Assembly: GCF_900091725.1 (NCBI RefSeq)
Contig: NZ_FMBW01000026.1
Span: 166,655-230,654, forward strand
Length of the DNA: 64,000 nucleotides
Source of the DNA: Streptomyces sp. DvalAA-43
GTDB lineage: Bacteria > Actinomycetota > Actinomycetes > Streptomycetales > Streptomycetaceae
Reading direction: 5' to 3'
Below the pieces are notes generated by a model. That model saw only the letters and a list, made by a program, of their open reading frames with translations, made no database searches and was not told where the DNA came from. Of this stretch, positions 54,152 to 63,152 are shown one piece after another. The translations under genes and the position numbers were made by a program. Within the stretch, counting starts at the first letter, position 1. Each line of letters begins with the position of its first letter.

Positions 54152-54500
54152 AGGTGTGACGTACGAACCCCGATAGTGGACCGGGCCCCCGCTCGAACGT
54201 GTCGGGCCGCGCTCATGACCACTGATGTGGCGCTTATGTGTCCACTAGCAGGCTTCGTAAGTGATGTGGGTCCTATGCCCGGCCTCACATCGGCCGGGTA
54301 ACAACCTGACCAACCGTTGCTCCAGCAATTCGGAGTGTGAGGTTCCGGAGCTGGGAAGGCCCCGCACCCCGGCCTCCGGGCGTACGGGCCCGGGGTCCGT
54401 ACGGCGGACCGGGGCCGAGAGGAGACCTAGTCCCTGCGCCCTAATCCGCAGCCGTCCACAGGCCGATACGGCGTTCGAACCCCGCCGGTACGGTGAGGCC

Positions 54501-55646
54501 ATGAGCCATCGCCCACCGTCGGGCCTCGCAGCCGTGAGCGCCGCCCTGCTCGCCATGAGCCGGCATCTCGAAGTGCGCGACGTCCTGAAGACGATCGTCG
54601 CCTCGGCCCGCGAGCTGCTGGACGCCGAGTACGCCGCCCTGGGCGTCCCCGACGACCACGGGGGCTTCGCCCAGTTCGTCGTCGACGGAGTCAGCGACGA
54701 GCAGTGGAAGGCCATCGGCCCGCTGCCCCGACAGCACGGCATTCTCGCCGCGATGCTCCACGAGGCGAAGGCCGAGCGTCTCGCCGACGTCCGCGAGGAC
54801 CCCCGCTTCGAGGGCTGGCCCGACGCCCACCCCGACATGTCCGACTTCCTCGGACTGCCCATCAGGGACGGCGAGGAGATCATCGGCGCGCTCTTCCTCG
54901 CCAACAAGCGCTGCCCCAAGCCCGAGGGCAGCTGCGGCTTCACCGCCGAGGACGAGGAGCTGCTGGCCACCCTCGCCCAGCACGCGGCGATCGCCCTCAC
55001 CAACGCCCGCCTCTACGAACGAAGCCGGGAGCTCACCATCGCCGAGGAGCGCTCCCGGCTCGCCCACGAGCTGCACGACGCGGTCAGCCAGAAGCTCTTC
55101 TCGCTGCGGCTGACGGCCCAGGCCGCCGCCGCCCTGGTGGACCGCGACCCGGCCCGCGCCAAGGGCGAGCTCCAGCAGGTCGCCGCGCTCGCCGCGGAAG
55201 CCGCGGAGGAACTGCGTGCCGCCGTTGTCGAGCTGCGCCCCGCGGCGCTCGACGAGGACGGTCTCGTCGCCACCCTCCGCACCCAGATCCAGGTCCTCGA
55301 CCGGGCCCACACGGCCCGGGTCACCTTCGAGAGCCTGGGCATACGAGCCCTGCCCGCCGCCCAGGAGGAGGCGCTGCTCCGGGTCTCCCAGGAAGCCCTG
55401 CACAACGCGCTGCGCCACTCCGGGGCGGACCGGGTCGACGTCACACTGGCCCGGCACGGCAGCGGCACGCTGCTGCGGATCACCGACGACGGCAGCGGCT
55501 TCGAACCCGCGGCGACCCGGCAGGCCGGCCGGCACCTGGGCCTGGTCTCGATGCGGGACCGGGCCAGTGGCGTGGGCGGCAGGCTCACCGTTGAATCGGC
55601 GCCCGGCAAGGGCACCACGATCGAGATGGAGGTGCCCGGTGGCTGA
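54501..55646 (+). CDS. GAF-domain sensor histidine kinase (HisKA_3/NarX type)
   Basis: A 381-residue cytosolic kinase. The GAF domain spans about 20-170 (VLKTIVASARELLDAEYAAL to FTAEDEELLATLAQHAAIAL). The dimerisation/phosphoacceptor helix has RLAHELHDAVSQKL with His192. The ATPase domain has EALHNALRHSGADRVDV (N box), ITDDGSGFEP and GLVSMRDRASGVGG. The ligand of GAF is unknown; DosS-type kinases use heme, but no ligand residue can be asserted. It overlaps the response regulator by 8 bp. Counterpart of SCO1802 by position (recalled). Confidence 0.94.
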   Translation: MSHRPPSGLAAVSAALLAMSRHLEVRDVLKTIVASARELLDAEYAALGVPDDHGGFAQFVVDGVSDEQWKAIGPLPRQHGILAAMLHEAKAERLADVREDPRFEGWPDAHPDMSDFLGLPIRDGEEIIGALFLANKRCPKPEGSCGFTAEDEELLATLAQHAAIALTNARLYERSRELTIAEERSRLAHELHDAVSQKLFSLRLTAQAAAALVDRDPARAKGELQQVAALAAEAAEELRAAVVELRPAALDEDGLVATLRTQIQVLDRAHTARVTFESLGIRALPAAQEEALLRVSQEALHNALRHSGADRVDVTLARHGSGTLLRITDDGSGFEPAATRQAGRHLGLVSMRDRASGVGGRLTVESAPGKGTTIEMEVPGG

Positions 55647-56283
55647 CAAGATCATCAGGGTGCTGCTGGTCGACGACCACCAGGTGGTCCGCCGCGGTCT
55701 GCGTACGTTCCTGGAGATCCAGGACGACATAGAAGTGGTCGGCGAGGCGGCCGACGGCGCCGAGGGGGTGGCCAGGGCCGAGGAGCTCCGTCCCGACGTC
55801 GTCCTGATGGACATCAAGATGCCCGGCACCGACGGCATCGAGGCCCTGCGCAGGCTCCGTGAGCTGGAGAACCCGGCCAAGGTCCTCATCGTCACCAGCT
55901 TCACCGAGCAGCGCACCGTGGTCCCCGCCCTGCGCGCCGGAGCCTCCGGCTATGTGTACAAGGACGTCGACCCGGACGCCCTGGCCGGTGCCATCCGCTC
56001 GGTGCACGCGGGCCACGTCCTGCTCCAGCCGGAGGTCGCGGGGGCCCTGCTCGCCCAGGAGGACCCGGGCAGCGGTACGGGCCGGGGGAGCACGCTCACC
56101 GAACGGGAACGGGAGGTGTTGGGCCTGATCGCCGACGGCCGTTCCAATCGCGAGATCGCGCGAGCGCTGGTCCTCTCCGAGAAGACCGTCAAGACCCACG
56201 TCTCGAACATCCTGATGAAGCTGGATCTCTCGGACCGGACCCAGGCGGCTCTCTGGGCCGTCCGGCATGGAGCGGCGGACTGA
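55639..56283 (+). CDS. NarL/LuxR family response regulator
   Basis: A 214-residue regulator. The receiver has RVLLVDDHQVVRRGL, the phosphoacceptor D58 in VVLMDIKMPGTDG and Lys in SGYVYKDVD. The LuxR HTH (about residues 148-205) has LTEREREVLGLIADGRSNRE and LVLSEKTVKTHVSNIL. It is translated from a GTG inside the kinase gene, so the two form a coupled two-component system. chpE lies directly downstream. Confidence 0.95.
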   Translation: MADKIIRVLLVDDHQVVRRGLRTFLEIQDDIEVVGEAADGAEGVARAEELRPDVVLMDIKMPGTDGIEALRRLRELENPAKVLIVTSFTEQRTVVPALRAGASGYVYKDVDPDALAGAIRSVHAGHVLLQPEVAGALLAQEDPGSGTGRGSTLTEREREVLGLIADGRSNREIARALVLSEKTVKTHVSNILMKLDLSDRTQAALWAVRHGAAD

Positions 56284-56452
56284 CCGCCGGCGAAGCGGGC
56301 CGCCTTCTCCAGCCTTCTCCCGGACCGGGATTCATAACTGAGATTCATACTGTCGGGTGTATGTCACCCGGACGGCGCAACCTGTTCGACGGACGGCCGT
56401 TCTCCAGGGTGCTGCGGCGGCTTTGCCGCAGCCACGCTAGGAGGATCCTGAA

Positions 56453-56701
56453 GTGAAGAACCTGAAGAAGGCCGCTGCCGTCACCATGATCGCCGGTGGC
56501 ATCATCGCCGCCGGTGCGGGCGCGGCCTCCGCCGCCGGACACGGCGCGGGTGCCCACGGCGCCGCGGCCCACTCCCCGGGTGTGGTCAGCGGCAACACCG
56601 TCCAGGTCCCGGTGCACATCCCGGTGAACGTGGTCGGCAACACGGTCAACGTGATCGGCCTGCTCAACCCGGCCTTCGGCAACTTCGGCCTGAACGGCTG
56701 A
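56453..56701 (+). CDS. chpE: Short chaplin lacking cysteines, ChpE-type
   Basis: An 82-residue secreted surface protein. Signal peptide VKNLKKAAAVTMIAGGIIAA to about ASA, then a mature part with HSPGVVSGNTVQVPVHIPVN and VGNTVNVIGLLNPAFGNFG. This is the chaplin domain that forms amyloid-like films on aerial hyphae. The two Cys of other chaplins are absent, which is characteristic of ChpE. The GTG has AGGAGG upstream. A direct repeat of ATTCATA (56329 and 56344) lies in the promoter region. Confidence 0.94.
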   Translation: MKNLKKAAAVTMIAGGIIAAGAGAASAAGHGAGAHGAAAHSPGVVSGNTVQVPVHIPVNVVGNTVNVIGLLNPAFGNFGLNG

Positions 56702-56740
56702 CCGGCCCCACAGCCCGCTGACGGCTGCACGGTCACACCT

Positions 56741-56772
56741 CGCCGGACGGGCGCGCAGAGCCCCGTCCGGCG
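56741..56772 (+). terminator. Hairpin after chpE
   Basis: CGCCGGACGGG and CCCGTCCGGCG form an 11-bp stem with a 10-nt loop. Confidence 0.8.
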
Positions 56773-56796
56773 ACGCCGGGAGCCCGCCCCCACGGC

Positions 56797-57582
56797 CTAC
56801 CGCTCCCGCTCGCGCTCCTCCACATACGCGTTGTACGCGGCCACCTGCGCCCGCCGGGCCACCCGCTCCACCGGCCGCAGCGCCTCACCCCGGGCCGCGA
56901 TCTCCGAAGCGCTCACCGCCCCACCGTGCCCGTTCTCGTACGCCACCGAGATGAGCAGCCCCACCCGCTGTGCGAGCTCCAGCACCCGCACCGCCCGTGG
57001 CGGATACCCCGGGGCCAGCACCTCGCGCCCCCGCTCCGCCCGTGCCCGGTACGCGTCCACCGCCGCATCGGCCACCGGCCCCGAACCGGCCACGTCCAGC
57101 CGCGACAGCACCGCCGTCGCGTCCCGCAGCCCCTCGGCCAGCTCCCGCTCCGCCTCGCTCAGCGACGGCACATCGGCCGGCGGCGCCTCCCGTACGGGCA
57201 GACACCGCCACACCACCTCGATGTGCAGATCCCCGTCCGGGCCCACCTCACGCACCTCGGGAACCAGCCCGTACGGAGCGCCGAAGCCCACCACCGCCTC
57301 CTCGGCCTCCAGCGCCCGCGCGTTGAAGTCCGGCGGACCGCTCAGCCCCAGCGGATGCCCGGGAGCCGGCAACGCCACCCGGAAACCCGTCACCCCCAGA
57401 CCCCGCAACCGCCCGAGCGCCAGCGTGAGCCCGACCGGCCCCGCCTCGCCCGGCAATCCCTCGACGCGGTGCACCGCGTCCTCCCCGACAATGGCGAGCG
57501 CCGCCTCGTCCGGCGACACCAGTCCCGCCAGAAGCGCGTTTCCCCAAGCGGCCAACAGCCCTGAGCGTGGTTCCGAAAGCAT
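56797..57582 (-). CDS. Conserved Streptomyces protein of unknown function
   Basis: A 261-residue cytosolic protein: MLSEPRSGLLAAWGNALLAG. The first 125 residues are alpha/beta (TGFRVALPAPGHPLGLSGPP, GDLHIEVVWRCLPV); the rest is helical and Arg/Ala-rich, ending in a charged EERERER tail. No motif I know. It is convergent with chpE and divergent from an ABC ATPase gene. Confidence 0.8.
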   Translation of the reverse strand: MLSEPRSGLLAAWGNALLAGLVSPDEAALAIVGEDAVHRVEGLPGEAGPVGLTLALGRLRGLGVTGFRVALPAPGHPLGLSGPPDFNARALEAEEAVVGFGAPYGLVPEVREVGPDGDLHIEVVWRCLPVREAPPADVPSLSEAERELAEGLRDATAVLSRLDVAGSGPVADAAVDAYRARAERGREVLAPGYPPRAVRVLELAQRVGLLISVAYENGHGGAVSASEIAARGEALRPVERVARRAQVAAYNAYVEERERER

Positions 57583-57724
57583 GGGAACAGCCTAGGGAAC
57601 GCGCCCGGGGCCTGTCCTCACGCGGGCCCAGCGCCGGGAGCACTCGTACGGTGGCGTAGATTTCCCTGGAGGCTGTGCCCACAGGCACCGACGATCTCGA
57701 CACTGCATGGGGAGACAACGCGCC

Positions 57725-58522
57725 ATGAGCGATGTACTGGAGCTGGTGGACGTATCCGTGGTCCGCGACGGACGCGCTCTGGTGGACGACGTCTCCTGGT
57801 CGGTCAAGGAGGGGGAGCGCTGGGTCATCCTCGGCCCGAACGGCGCCGGCAAGACCACCCTCCTCAACATCGCGTCCAGCTACCTCTTCCCGAGCACCGG
57901 CACCGCCCGGGTCCTCGGCGAGCAGCTCGGCGGCGTCGGCACCGATGTCTTCGAGCTCCGCCCCCGCATCGGCATCGCGGGCGTCGCCATGGCCGAGAAG
58001 CTGCCCAGGCGCCAGACCGTGCTGCAGACGGTTCTCACCGCCGCGTACGGCATGACCGCCACCTGGCACGAGAACTACGAGGCCGTCGACGAGGAGCGTG
58101 CCCGCGCCTTCCTCGACCGGCTCGGCATGACCGAGTACCTCGACCGCAAGTTCGGCACCCTGTCCGAGGGCGAGCGCAAGCGCACCCTGATCGCCCGCGC
58201 CATGATGACCGACCCCGAGCTGCTGCTCCTCGACGAGCCGGCGGCGGGACTCGACCTCGGCGGCCGTGAGGACCTGGTCCGCCGCCTCGGCCGGCTGGCC
58301 CGCGACCCGTACGCCCCCTCCATGATCATGGTCACCCACCATGTCGAGGAGATCGCCCCCGGATTCACCCACGTCCTGATGATCCGCCAGGGCAAGGTGC
58401 TCGCCGCGGGCCCCATGGAGACCGAGCTCAGCTCCCGCAACCTCTCCCTCTGCTTCGGGCTGCCGCTCGTCGTCGAGCACACCGGCGACCGCTACACGGC
58501 CCACGGACTGCCGCTCTCCTAG
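57725..58522 (+). CDS. ABC transporter ATP-binding protein without adjacent permease
   Basis: A 265-residue ATPase with GPNGAGKTTLL (about residues 38-48), signature LSEGERKRTLIARAM (Glu in place of the usual second Gly) and LLLLDEPAAGLDLGG, then MVTHHVEEIAPGFTHVLMI. Similar orphan ATPases resemble ModF- or iron-type subunits. No membrane partner lies next to it. ATG after GGGGAGA. Confidence 0.88.
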   Translation: MSDVLELVDVSVVRDGRALVDDVSWSVKEGERWVILGPNGAGKTTLLNIASSYLFPSTGTARVLGEQLGGVGTDVFELRPRIGIAGVAMAEKLPRRQTVLQTVLTAAYGMTATWHENYEAVDEERARAFLDRLGMTEYLDRKFGTLSEGERKRTLIARAMMTDPELLLLDEPAAGLDLGGREDLVRRLGRLARDPYAPSMIMVTHHVEEIAPGFTHVLMIRQGKVLAAGPMETELSSRNLSLCFGLPLVVEHTGDRYTAHGLPLS

Positions 58523-58655
58523 GACTTGTCGTCCCCGGTGGCGGACGGCGACGGCCTCCGGACCCGACGGGCACGACGGACTCAACAGGCACGGCGGGTG
58601 CAGTGGCCCGCTTGTGCCCTGTCCGCGAGGGCGTTCGCGGTTCTACCATGACCAC

Positions 58656-59084
58656 GTGGACATCGACGCGTGGGTGTGGTGGCTGATCGGCGCGGTGGGA
58701 CTGGGCATCCCGCTCGTCATGACTGCGATGCCCGAATTCGGCATGTTCGCCGTCGGAGCGATCGCCGCGGCAGTGGTCGCGGCACTCGGCGGCGGCATCG
58801 TGGCCCAGGTGCTGGTGTTCGTCGTGGTCTCCGTGGCGCTCGTCGCCGTGGTCCGCCCGATCGCCGCGAGACACCGTTCCGACCGGCCCCAACTGGCCAC
58901 CGGCATCGATGCGCTGAAGGGCCGTCAGGCCGTCGTCCTGGAACGGGTCGACGGCAGCGGTGGCCGGATCAAGCTGGCCGGGGAGGTCTGGTCCGCCCGC
59001 GCGCTCGACGAGGGCCAGAGCTTCGACCCCGGCCAACAGGTCGATGTCGTCGACATCGACGGAGCAACGGCAGTCGTCATGTGA
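58656..59084 (+). CDS. NfeD family membrane protein
   Basis: A 142-residue short NfeD protein. Three or four hydrophobic segments (VWWLIGAVGLGIPLVMTAMP, FAVGAIAAAVVAALGGGIVA, VLVFVVVSVALVAVV) precede a C-terminal OB-fold domain with GRQAVVLERVDGSGGRIKLAGEVW. NfeD partners SPFH proteins, and one follows 146 bp downstream. A TACCAT 6 nt before the GTG suggests a leaderless message. Confidence 0.9.
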   Translation: MDIDAWVWWLIGAVGLGIPLVMTAMPEFGMFAVGAIAAAVVAALGGGIVAQVLVFVVVSVALVAVVRPIAARHRSDRPQLATGIDALKGRQAVVLERVDGSGGRIKLAGEVWSARALDEGQSFDPGQQVDVVDIDGATAVVM

Positions 59085-59144
59085 CCGAACCACCCACAAG
59101 GCAGCGCACGTTCTGTCACACTCGATGTCGATCATCATGAGATC

Positions 59145-59168
59145 GGGGCCGGCACGACACCCGGCCCC
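59145..59168 (+). terminator. Hairpin between nfeD and the SPFH gene
   Basis: GGGGCCGG and CCGGCCCC pair perfectly around an 8-nt loop. Confidence 0.6.
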
Positions 59169-59230
59169 TCCCGCGATTTCGACCTCGATCATCGCGATCC
59201 GTCGGCAACCGAAGGGCAACGAGGAACACG

Positions 59231-60160
59231 ATGCAACCGATCATCATCGTTCTGATCATTCTGGTGGTGCTCGTCTTCATCGCCCTGATCAAGACGATCC
59301 AGGTCATCCCGCAGGCCAGCGCCGCCATCGTGGAGCGTTTCGGCCGCTACACCCGCACGCTCAACGCAGGCCTGAACATCGTCGTTCCGTTCATCGACTC
59401 CATCCGCAACCGCATCGACCTCCGCGAACAGGTCGTGCCGTTCCCGCCCCAGCCGGTGATCACCCAGGACAACCTGGTCGTCAACATCGACACCGTCATC
59501 TACTACCAGGTGACCGACGCGAGGGCCGCGACCTACGAAGTCGCCAGCTATATCCAGGCGATCGAGCAGCTCACCGTCACCACCCTCCGCAACATCATCG
59601 GTGGCATGGACCTGGAGCGGACCCTGACCTCCCGCGAGGAGATCAACGCGGCCCTGCGCGGAGTCCTCGACGAGGCCACCGGCAAGTGGGGCATCCGGGT
59701 CAACCGCGTCGAGCTCAAGGCGATCGAGCCGCCCACCTCCATCCAGGACTCGATGGAGAAGCAGATGCGCGCCGACCGTGACAAGCGCGCCGCGATCCTC
59801 CAGGCCGAAGGAACGCGCCAGTCCGCGATCCTCACCGCGGAGGGCGAGAAGCAGTCCGCGATCCTGCGCGCCGAGGGTGAGGCCAAGGCATCGGCGCTGC
59901 GCGCGGAGGGCGAGGCCCAGGCCATCCGTACGGTCTTCGAGTCCATCCACGCCGGGGACCCGGACCAGAAGCTCCTCTCGTACCAGTACCTCCAGATGCT
60001 CCCGAAGATCGCCGAGGGCGATGCCAACAAGCTCTGGATCGTGCCCAGCGAGATCGGCGACGCCCTCAAGGGCCTCAGCGGCGCCTTCGGCAACCTCGGC
60101 AACGGCGTCCCGGGGTTCGACACGGGCAAGGAGCGCCGGGAGCAACCCCCGGTCGAATGA
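59231..60160 (+). CDS. SPFH/Band 7 (stomatin-like) protein
   Basis: A 309-residue protein. An N-terminal membrane helix (about residues 2-20) leads into the SPFH domain (about 22-185): QVIPQASAAIVERFGRYTRT, LNIVVPFIDSIRNRIDLREQ. A coiled coil (about 180-245) carries an 11-residue repeat of the type AEGEKQSAILR. The tail is Gly-rich. Such proteins form membrane microdomain scaffolds with NfeD. The pairing is seen here. Confidence 0.94.
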   Translation: MQPIIIVLIILVVLVFIALIKTIQVIPQASAAIVERFGRYTRTLNAGLNIVVPFIDSIRNRIDLREQVVPFPPQPVITQDNLVVNIDTVIYYQVTDARAATYEVASYIQAIEQLTVTTLRNIIGGMDLERTLTSREEINAALRGVLDEATGKWGIRVNRVELKAIEPPTSIQDSMEKQMRADRDKRAAILQAEGTRQSAILTAEGEKQSAILRAEGEAKASALRAEGEAQAIRTVFESIHAGDPDQKLLSYQYLQMLPKIAEGDANKLWIVPSEIGDALKGLSGAFGNLGNGVPGFDTGKERREQPPVE

Positions 60161-60170
60161 CGCGTACACG

Positions 60171-60213
60171 CCCCGTGCATGATCAGTGCACCAAGCACCG
60201 ATCATGCACGGGG
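60171..60213 (+). promoter_or_regulatory. 14-bp hairpin overlapping the TauE ribosome binding site
   Basis: CCCCGTGCATGATC and GATCATGCACGGGG pair perfectly, with GTGC/GCAC in the 15-nt loop. The right arm ends in the GGGG of the GGGGGA ribosome binding site for the next gene. It could be a terminator, or it could hide the site. Confidence 0.7.
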
Positions 60214-60221
60214 GATTCGCC

Positions 60222-60989
60222 ATGAACATCTGGGAGATGCTTGCCGTCTTCGCCGCGGGCATCAGCGCGGGCGCCATCAACACGATCGTCGGCTCGGGAA
60301 CGCTGATCACCTTCCCCGTGCTGCTCGCCATCGGCCTGCCCCCGGTCACCGCCACCGTCTCCAACGGCCTGGGCCTGATCCCCGGCTCAGTCAGCGGCGC
60401 CATCGGCTACCGCAAGGAGCTCCGAGGACAGGGCCGCCGCGTACTCAAATTCGTCGTCGGCGCCCTCATCGGCGGTCTCACCGGCGCCACCCTCCTGATG
60501 TCCCTGCCCTCCACGGCCTTCGAGACCATCGTGCCGGTCCTGGTGGCGCTGGCCCTCGTCCTGGTCATCCTGCAACCACGCATCAGCAAAGCGGTCCAGC
60601 GCCGTCGCGAACACAGCGGCACCCCGGCCCGCCCCGACGGCGGACCGCTCCTGTTCGTCGGACTGATGCTCGCCAGCGTCTACGGCGGCTACTTCACCGC
60701 GGCCCAGGGAATCATCTACCTCTCCCTGATGGGCATGCTGCTCGACGACACCATGCAGCGCCTCAACGCCGTCAAGAACGTCCTGGCCGCCGTCGTCAAC
60801 AGCGTCGCCGCGCTCTTCTTCCTCTTCGTCGCGGACTTCGACTGGACGGCCGTCGTGCTCATCGCGGTCGGCTCCGCGCTGGGCGGCCAGATCGGCGCCA
60901 GGATCGGCCGCCGCCTCAGCCCCACGGTCCTGCGCGCCCTCATCGTCGCGGTCGGCACGGTCGCCATCGTCCAGCTGCTGCTCCGCTGA
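60222..60989 (+). CDS. TauE/SafE family sulfite/organosulfur exporter-like protein
   Basis: A 255-residue, 7-8-helix membrane protein. The TSUP signatures are GISAGAINTIVGSGTLITFP (about residues 11-30) and LMLASVYGGYFTAAQGIIYL (about 147-166). The family moves sulfonates, sulfite or other anions. ATG chosen for the GGGGGA at 8 nt; earlier in-frame starts fall in the hairpin. Confidence 0.9.
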   Translation: MNIWEMLAVFAAGISAGAINTIVGSGTLITFPVLLAIGLPPVTATVSNGLGLIPGSVSGAIGYRKELRGQGRRVLKFVVGALIGGLTGATLLMSLPSTAFETIVPVLVALALVLVILQPRISKAVQRRREHSGTPARPDGGPLLFVGLMLASVYGGYFTAAQGIIYLSLMGMLLDDTMQRLNAVKNVLAAVVNSVAALFFLFVADFDWTAVVLIAVGSALGGQIGARIGRRLSPTVLRALIVAVGTVAIVQLLLR

Positions 60990-61050
60990 CGGACGGAAGC
61001 CCGCCTCCCCCCGAAGACGGGCGTCCACCACGACAACGGACGTATGCCGC

Positions 61051-61557
61051 CTACGCCGCGGCGCGGTCCAGCCACTCCGGCAGCTCCGACCGCTCACCGG
61101 CCCCCATGGCCAGCAGCATCGCCTGCGCCGGAGACGGTACGAACGGCTGCCGCAGCAGCGGCATCCCCGCCTGCTCCGGCGTCCGGGCCGCCTTGCGGTG
61201 ATTGTCCTCGGCGCAGGACGCCACCGTGTTGAGCCAGGTGTCCTGACCCCCCTGGGCACGCGGTACGACATGGTCGACGGTGCTCGCCCGCCGCCCGCAG
61301 TACGCGCACCGGTGCTGGTCCCGTATCAGCACACCCCTCCGGGACCACGGGGCATGTCTTCGGAACGGCACCCGTACGTACCGGCAGAGCCTGATCACCC
61401 GGGGCACCGGAATGTCCACGGCGGCACCACGCATGCGGAGATCGGGATGCGACTGCTCGACGACGGCCTTGTCCTGCAGAATCAGCACCACCGCACGGTT
61501 CAGCGTCACCGTCGACAGCGGCTCGAAGCTCGCGTTCAGTACCAGCGTGTCCCGCAT
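61051..61557 (-). CDS. HNH endonuclease family protein
   Basis: A 168-residue protein. The first 65 residues match the domain that precedes HNH in actinobacterial proteins (LVLNASFEPLSTVTLNRAVV). The HNH nuclease has C84-x2-C87, DHVVPRAQGG with His96, WLN and SCAEDNHRK with a second Cys and His. The zinc and catalytic His are therefore intact. The ATG follows GGGAGG. The biological substrate is unknown; no methylase partner lies nearby. Confidence 0.9.
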   Translation of the reverse strand: MRDTLVLNASFEPLSTVTLNRAVVLILQDKAVVEQSHPDLRMRGAAVDIPVPRVIRLCRYVRVPFRRHAPWSRRGVLIRDQHRCAYCGRRASTVDHVVPRAQGGQDTWLNTVASCAEDNHRKAARTPEQAGMPLLRQPFVPSPAQAMLLAMGAGERSELPEWLDRAAA

Positions 61558-61645
61558 CTCGCCCACCTCCCGTGTGCCGCCCGCCCCCTGGCAGGCCCGG
61601 ATCAACTCTGGCCGGGCAGGCCGTGATGGACAACGCAATAAAAAA

Positions 61646-61682
61646 TGCCCTGCCCTGATCTCTCCAAGACCAGGGCAGGGCA
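61646..61682 (-). terminator. Intrinsic terminator with T-tract
   Basis: A 12-bp stem, TGCCCTGCCCTG / CAGGGCAGGGCA, followed on the minus strand by TTTTTT. It ends the PEBP gene. A true T-tract is uncommon in this genome type. Confidence 0.92.
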
Positions 61683-61715
61683 AACAGCGGGGGAACTCTC
61701 GGCGCGGGCGGGATC

Positions 61716-62246
61716 CTAGGCGGGCCCCGTGTACTCACCGATCAGCTGAGCGCGGCCCAGCGTGTGGAACCTCAGATTGAATCCGACGACCGCGGGCGAC
61801 GCATCGCTGTCGATACCCAGCTTCTCGGTGTCCACCGCGTACACGGTGAACACATAGCGGTGGTTCTCCCCGGCCGGCGGCGCGGCACCGCCGAACTCCT
61901 TCGGCCCGTAGTCGTTACGGGCCTGCACGGCACCGACGGGCAGACCCGCGAACGTCCCGCTGCCCGCACCGGCCGGCAGCTCCGTGACCGACGCCGGGAT
62001 GTCGAAGACCACCCAGTGCCAGAATCCGCTGCCGGTGGGGGCATCGGGGTCGAAGCAGGTCACGGCGAAACTCTTGGTCTGCGCCGGAAACCCTTCCCAC
62101 CGCAGCTGCGGCGAGGTGTTCCCGGCCGCGAACACCTGGGCGTCCGCCAGCACGGCCCCGGGGGCGAGATCCTCGCTCACCACCGTGAACGACGGCACCT
62201 CCGGATGGAAGTCGTGCGGCAGCGGCGCCCTCTTCGGCTCGGTCAC
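61716..62246 (-). CDS. YbhB/YbcL (PEBP, Raf-kinase-inhibitor-like) protein
   Basis: A 176-residue cytosolic protein of the phosphatidylethanolamine-binding fold: [40 protein letters not shown] (ligand pocket DPD and HW) and [20 protein letters not shown]. The bacterial function is not known. The GTG has AGGAGAGG upstream. It lies 50 bp after Spo0M and may be in the same transcript. Confidence 0.93.
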   Translation of the reverse strand: MTEPKRAPLPHDFHPEVPSFTVVSEDLAPGAVLADAQVFAAGNTSPQLRWEGFPAQTKSFAVTCFDPDAPTGSGFWHWVVFDIPASVTELPAGAGSGTFAGLPVGAVQARNDYGPKEFGGAAPPAGENHRYVFTVYAVDTEKLGIDSDASPAVVGFNLRFHTLGRAQLIGEYTGPA

Positions 62247-62296
62247 GTGCACCTCTCCTGATCGCTGTAACTGCAGTCGTCGGGTCTCCACCGACC

Positions 62297-63079
62297 CTAG
62301 AGCCAGTTGCGCTGACCGCCGACCTGCGCCAGCCACTGATTGAGGTATGCCGCCCAGTCGGTCCCCTGGAAGTCGTGCAGCCCGACCTTGAAGGCGCGGT
62401 ACGAGTCGCTGCCCTCGCTGAAGAGACCCGCCTTCTTGTCCATCTCCAGGACGACGTCCATCTCACGGTCGTCGGCGACGAACGTGAGCTCGACCTGGTT
62501 CAGCCCGCGGTACTGCTGCGGCGGGAAGAACTCGATCTCCTGGTAGAACGGCAGCCGCTGACGCGTACCCCGGATGTGACCACGCTCCATGTCCGCGCTC
62601 CGGAAGCCGAAACCGAGCTGCCCGAAGGCGTCGAGGATGGCCTGCTGCGCCGGCAGCGGGTGCACATTGATCGGGTCCAGGTCGCCCGAATCCAGCGCCC
62701 GCGCGATCTCCAGCTCCGTGGTCACTCCTATGTTCATGCCGTGCAGCTGGTGACCGGCGAACATGGTGATCGGCGTCTCCCACGGGATTTCGAGCCCGAA
62801 GGGAACGACGTGCACGGCCCCGGCCCGCACCTCGAACGCGCCACCGAGCCGCAGCTTGGTGAACTCGATGTCCTGCTTGGTCTCCGTGTCGTGGCCCTCG
62901 ACCTCGACCCGGGCCTGCAGCCCCACGGAGAGTCCCTCGATCTGCTGATCCACGGATCCGCCCTGGATCCGCACCTCACCCTGGACGACCCCGCCCGGTA
63001 CGACGTTGAGCTCGGAGAGCTCGGTCTCCACCGAGGCGCCACCGGCACCCAGGCTCGCGAGCAGCCGCTTGAAGCCCAT
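62297..63079 (-). CDS. Spo0M-like sporulation-control protein
   Basis: A 260-residue arrestin-like protein. The Spo0M family begins [20 protein letters not shown] and contains [20 protein letters not shown] and [13 protein letters not shown], with a C-terminal LVEL-type strand set and [17 protein letters not shown]. In Bacillus, Spo0M affects sporulation and cell shape. The ATG has GGAGGAG upstream. Confidence 0.93.
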   Translation of the reverse strand: MGFKRLLASLGAGGASVETELSELNVVPGGVVQGEVRIQGGSVDQQIEGLSVGLQARVEVEGHDTETKQDIEFTKLRLGGAFEVRAGAVHVVPFGLEIPWETPITMFAGHQLHGMNIGVTTELEIARALDSGDLDPINVHPLPAQQAILDAFGQLGFGFRSADMERGHIRGTRQRLPFYQEIEFFPPQQYRGLNQVELTFVADDREMDVVLEMDKKAGLFSEGSDSYRAFKVGLHDFQGTDWAAYLNQWLAQVGGQRNWL

Positions 63080-63152
63080 GTTTACTCCTCCTTGGTCCTG
63101 ACCCCTACATACGCGCCACGACCGTAGTCGGTTCCCGGTACCCTCGACCGCC

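Noticed and set aside
54034..54260. Possible ydaO-type (c-di-AMP) riboswitch before the SLT-domain gene
   Set aside because: Such switches often precede cell-wall hydrolases in Streptomyces, but the conserved core elements are not found here.
61051..61557. HNH gene as a restriction system
   Set aside because: No methyltransferase or specificity subunit nearby; this HNH type is a widespread solitary actinobacterial protein.
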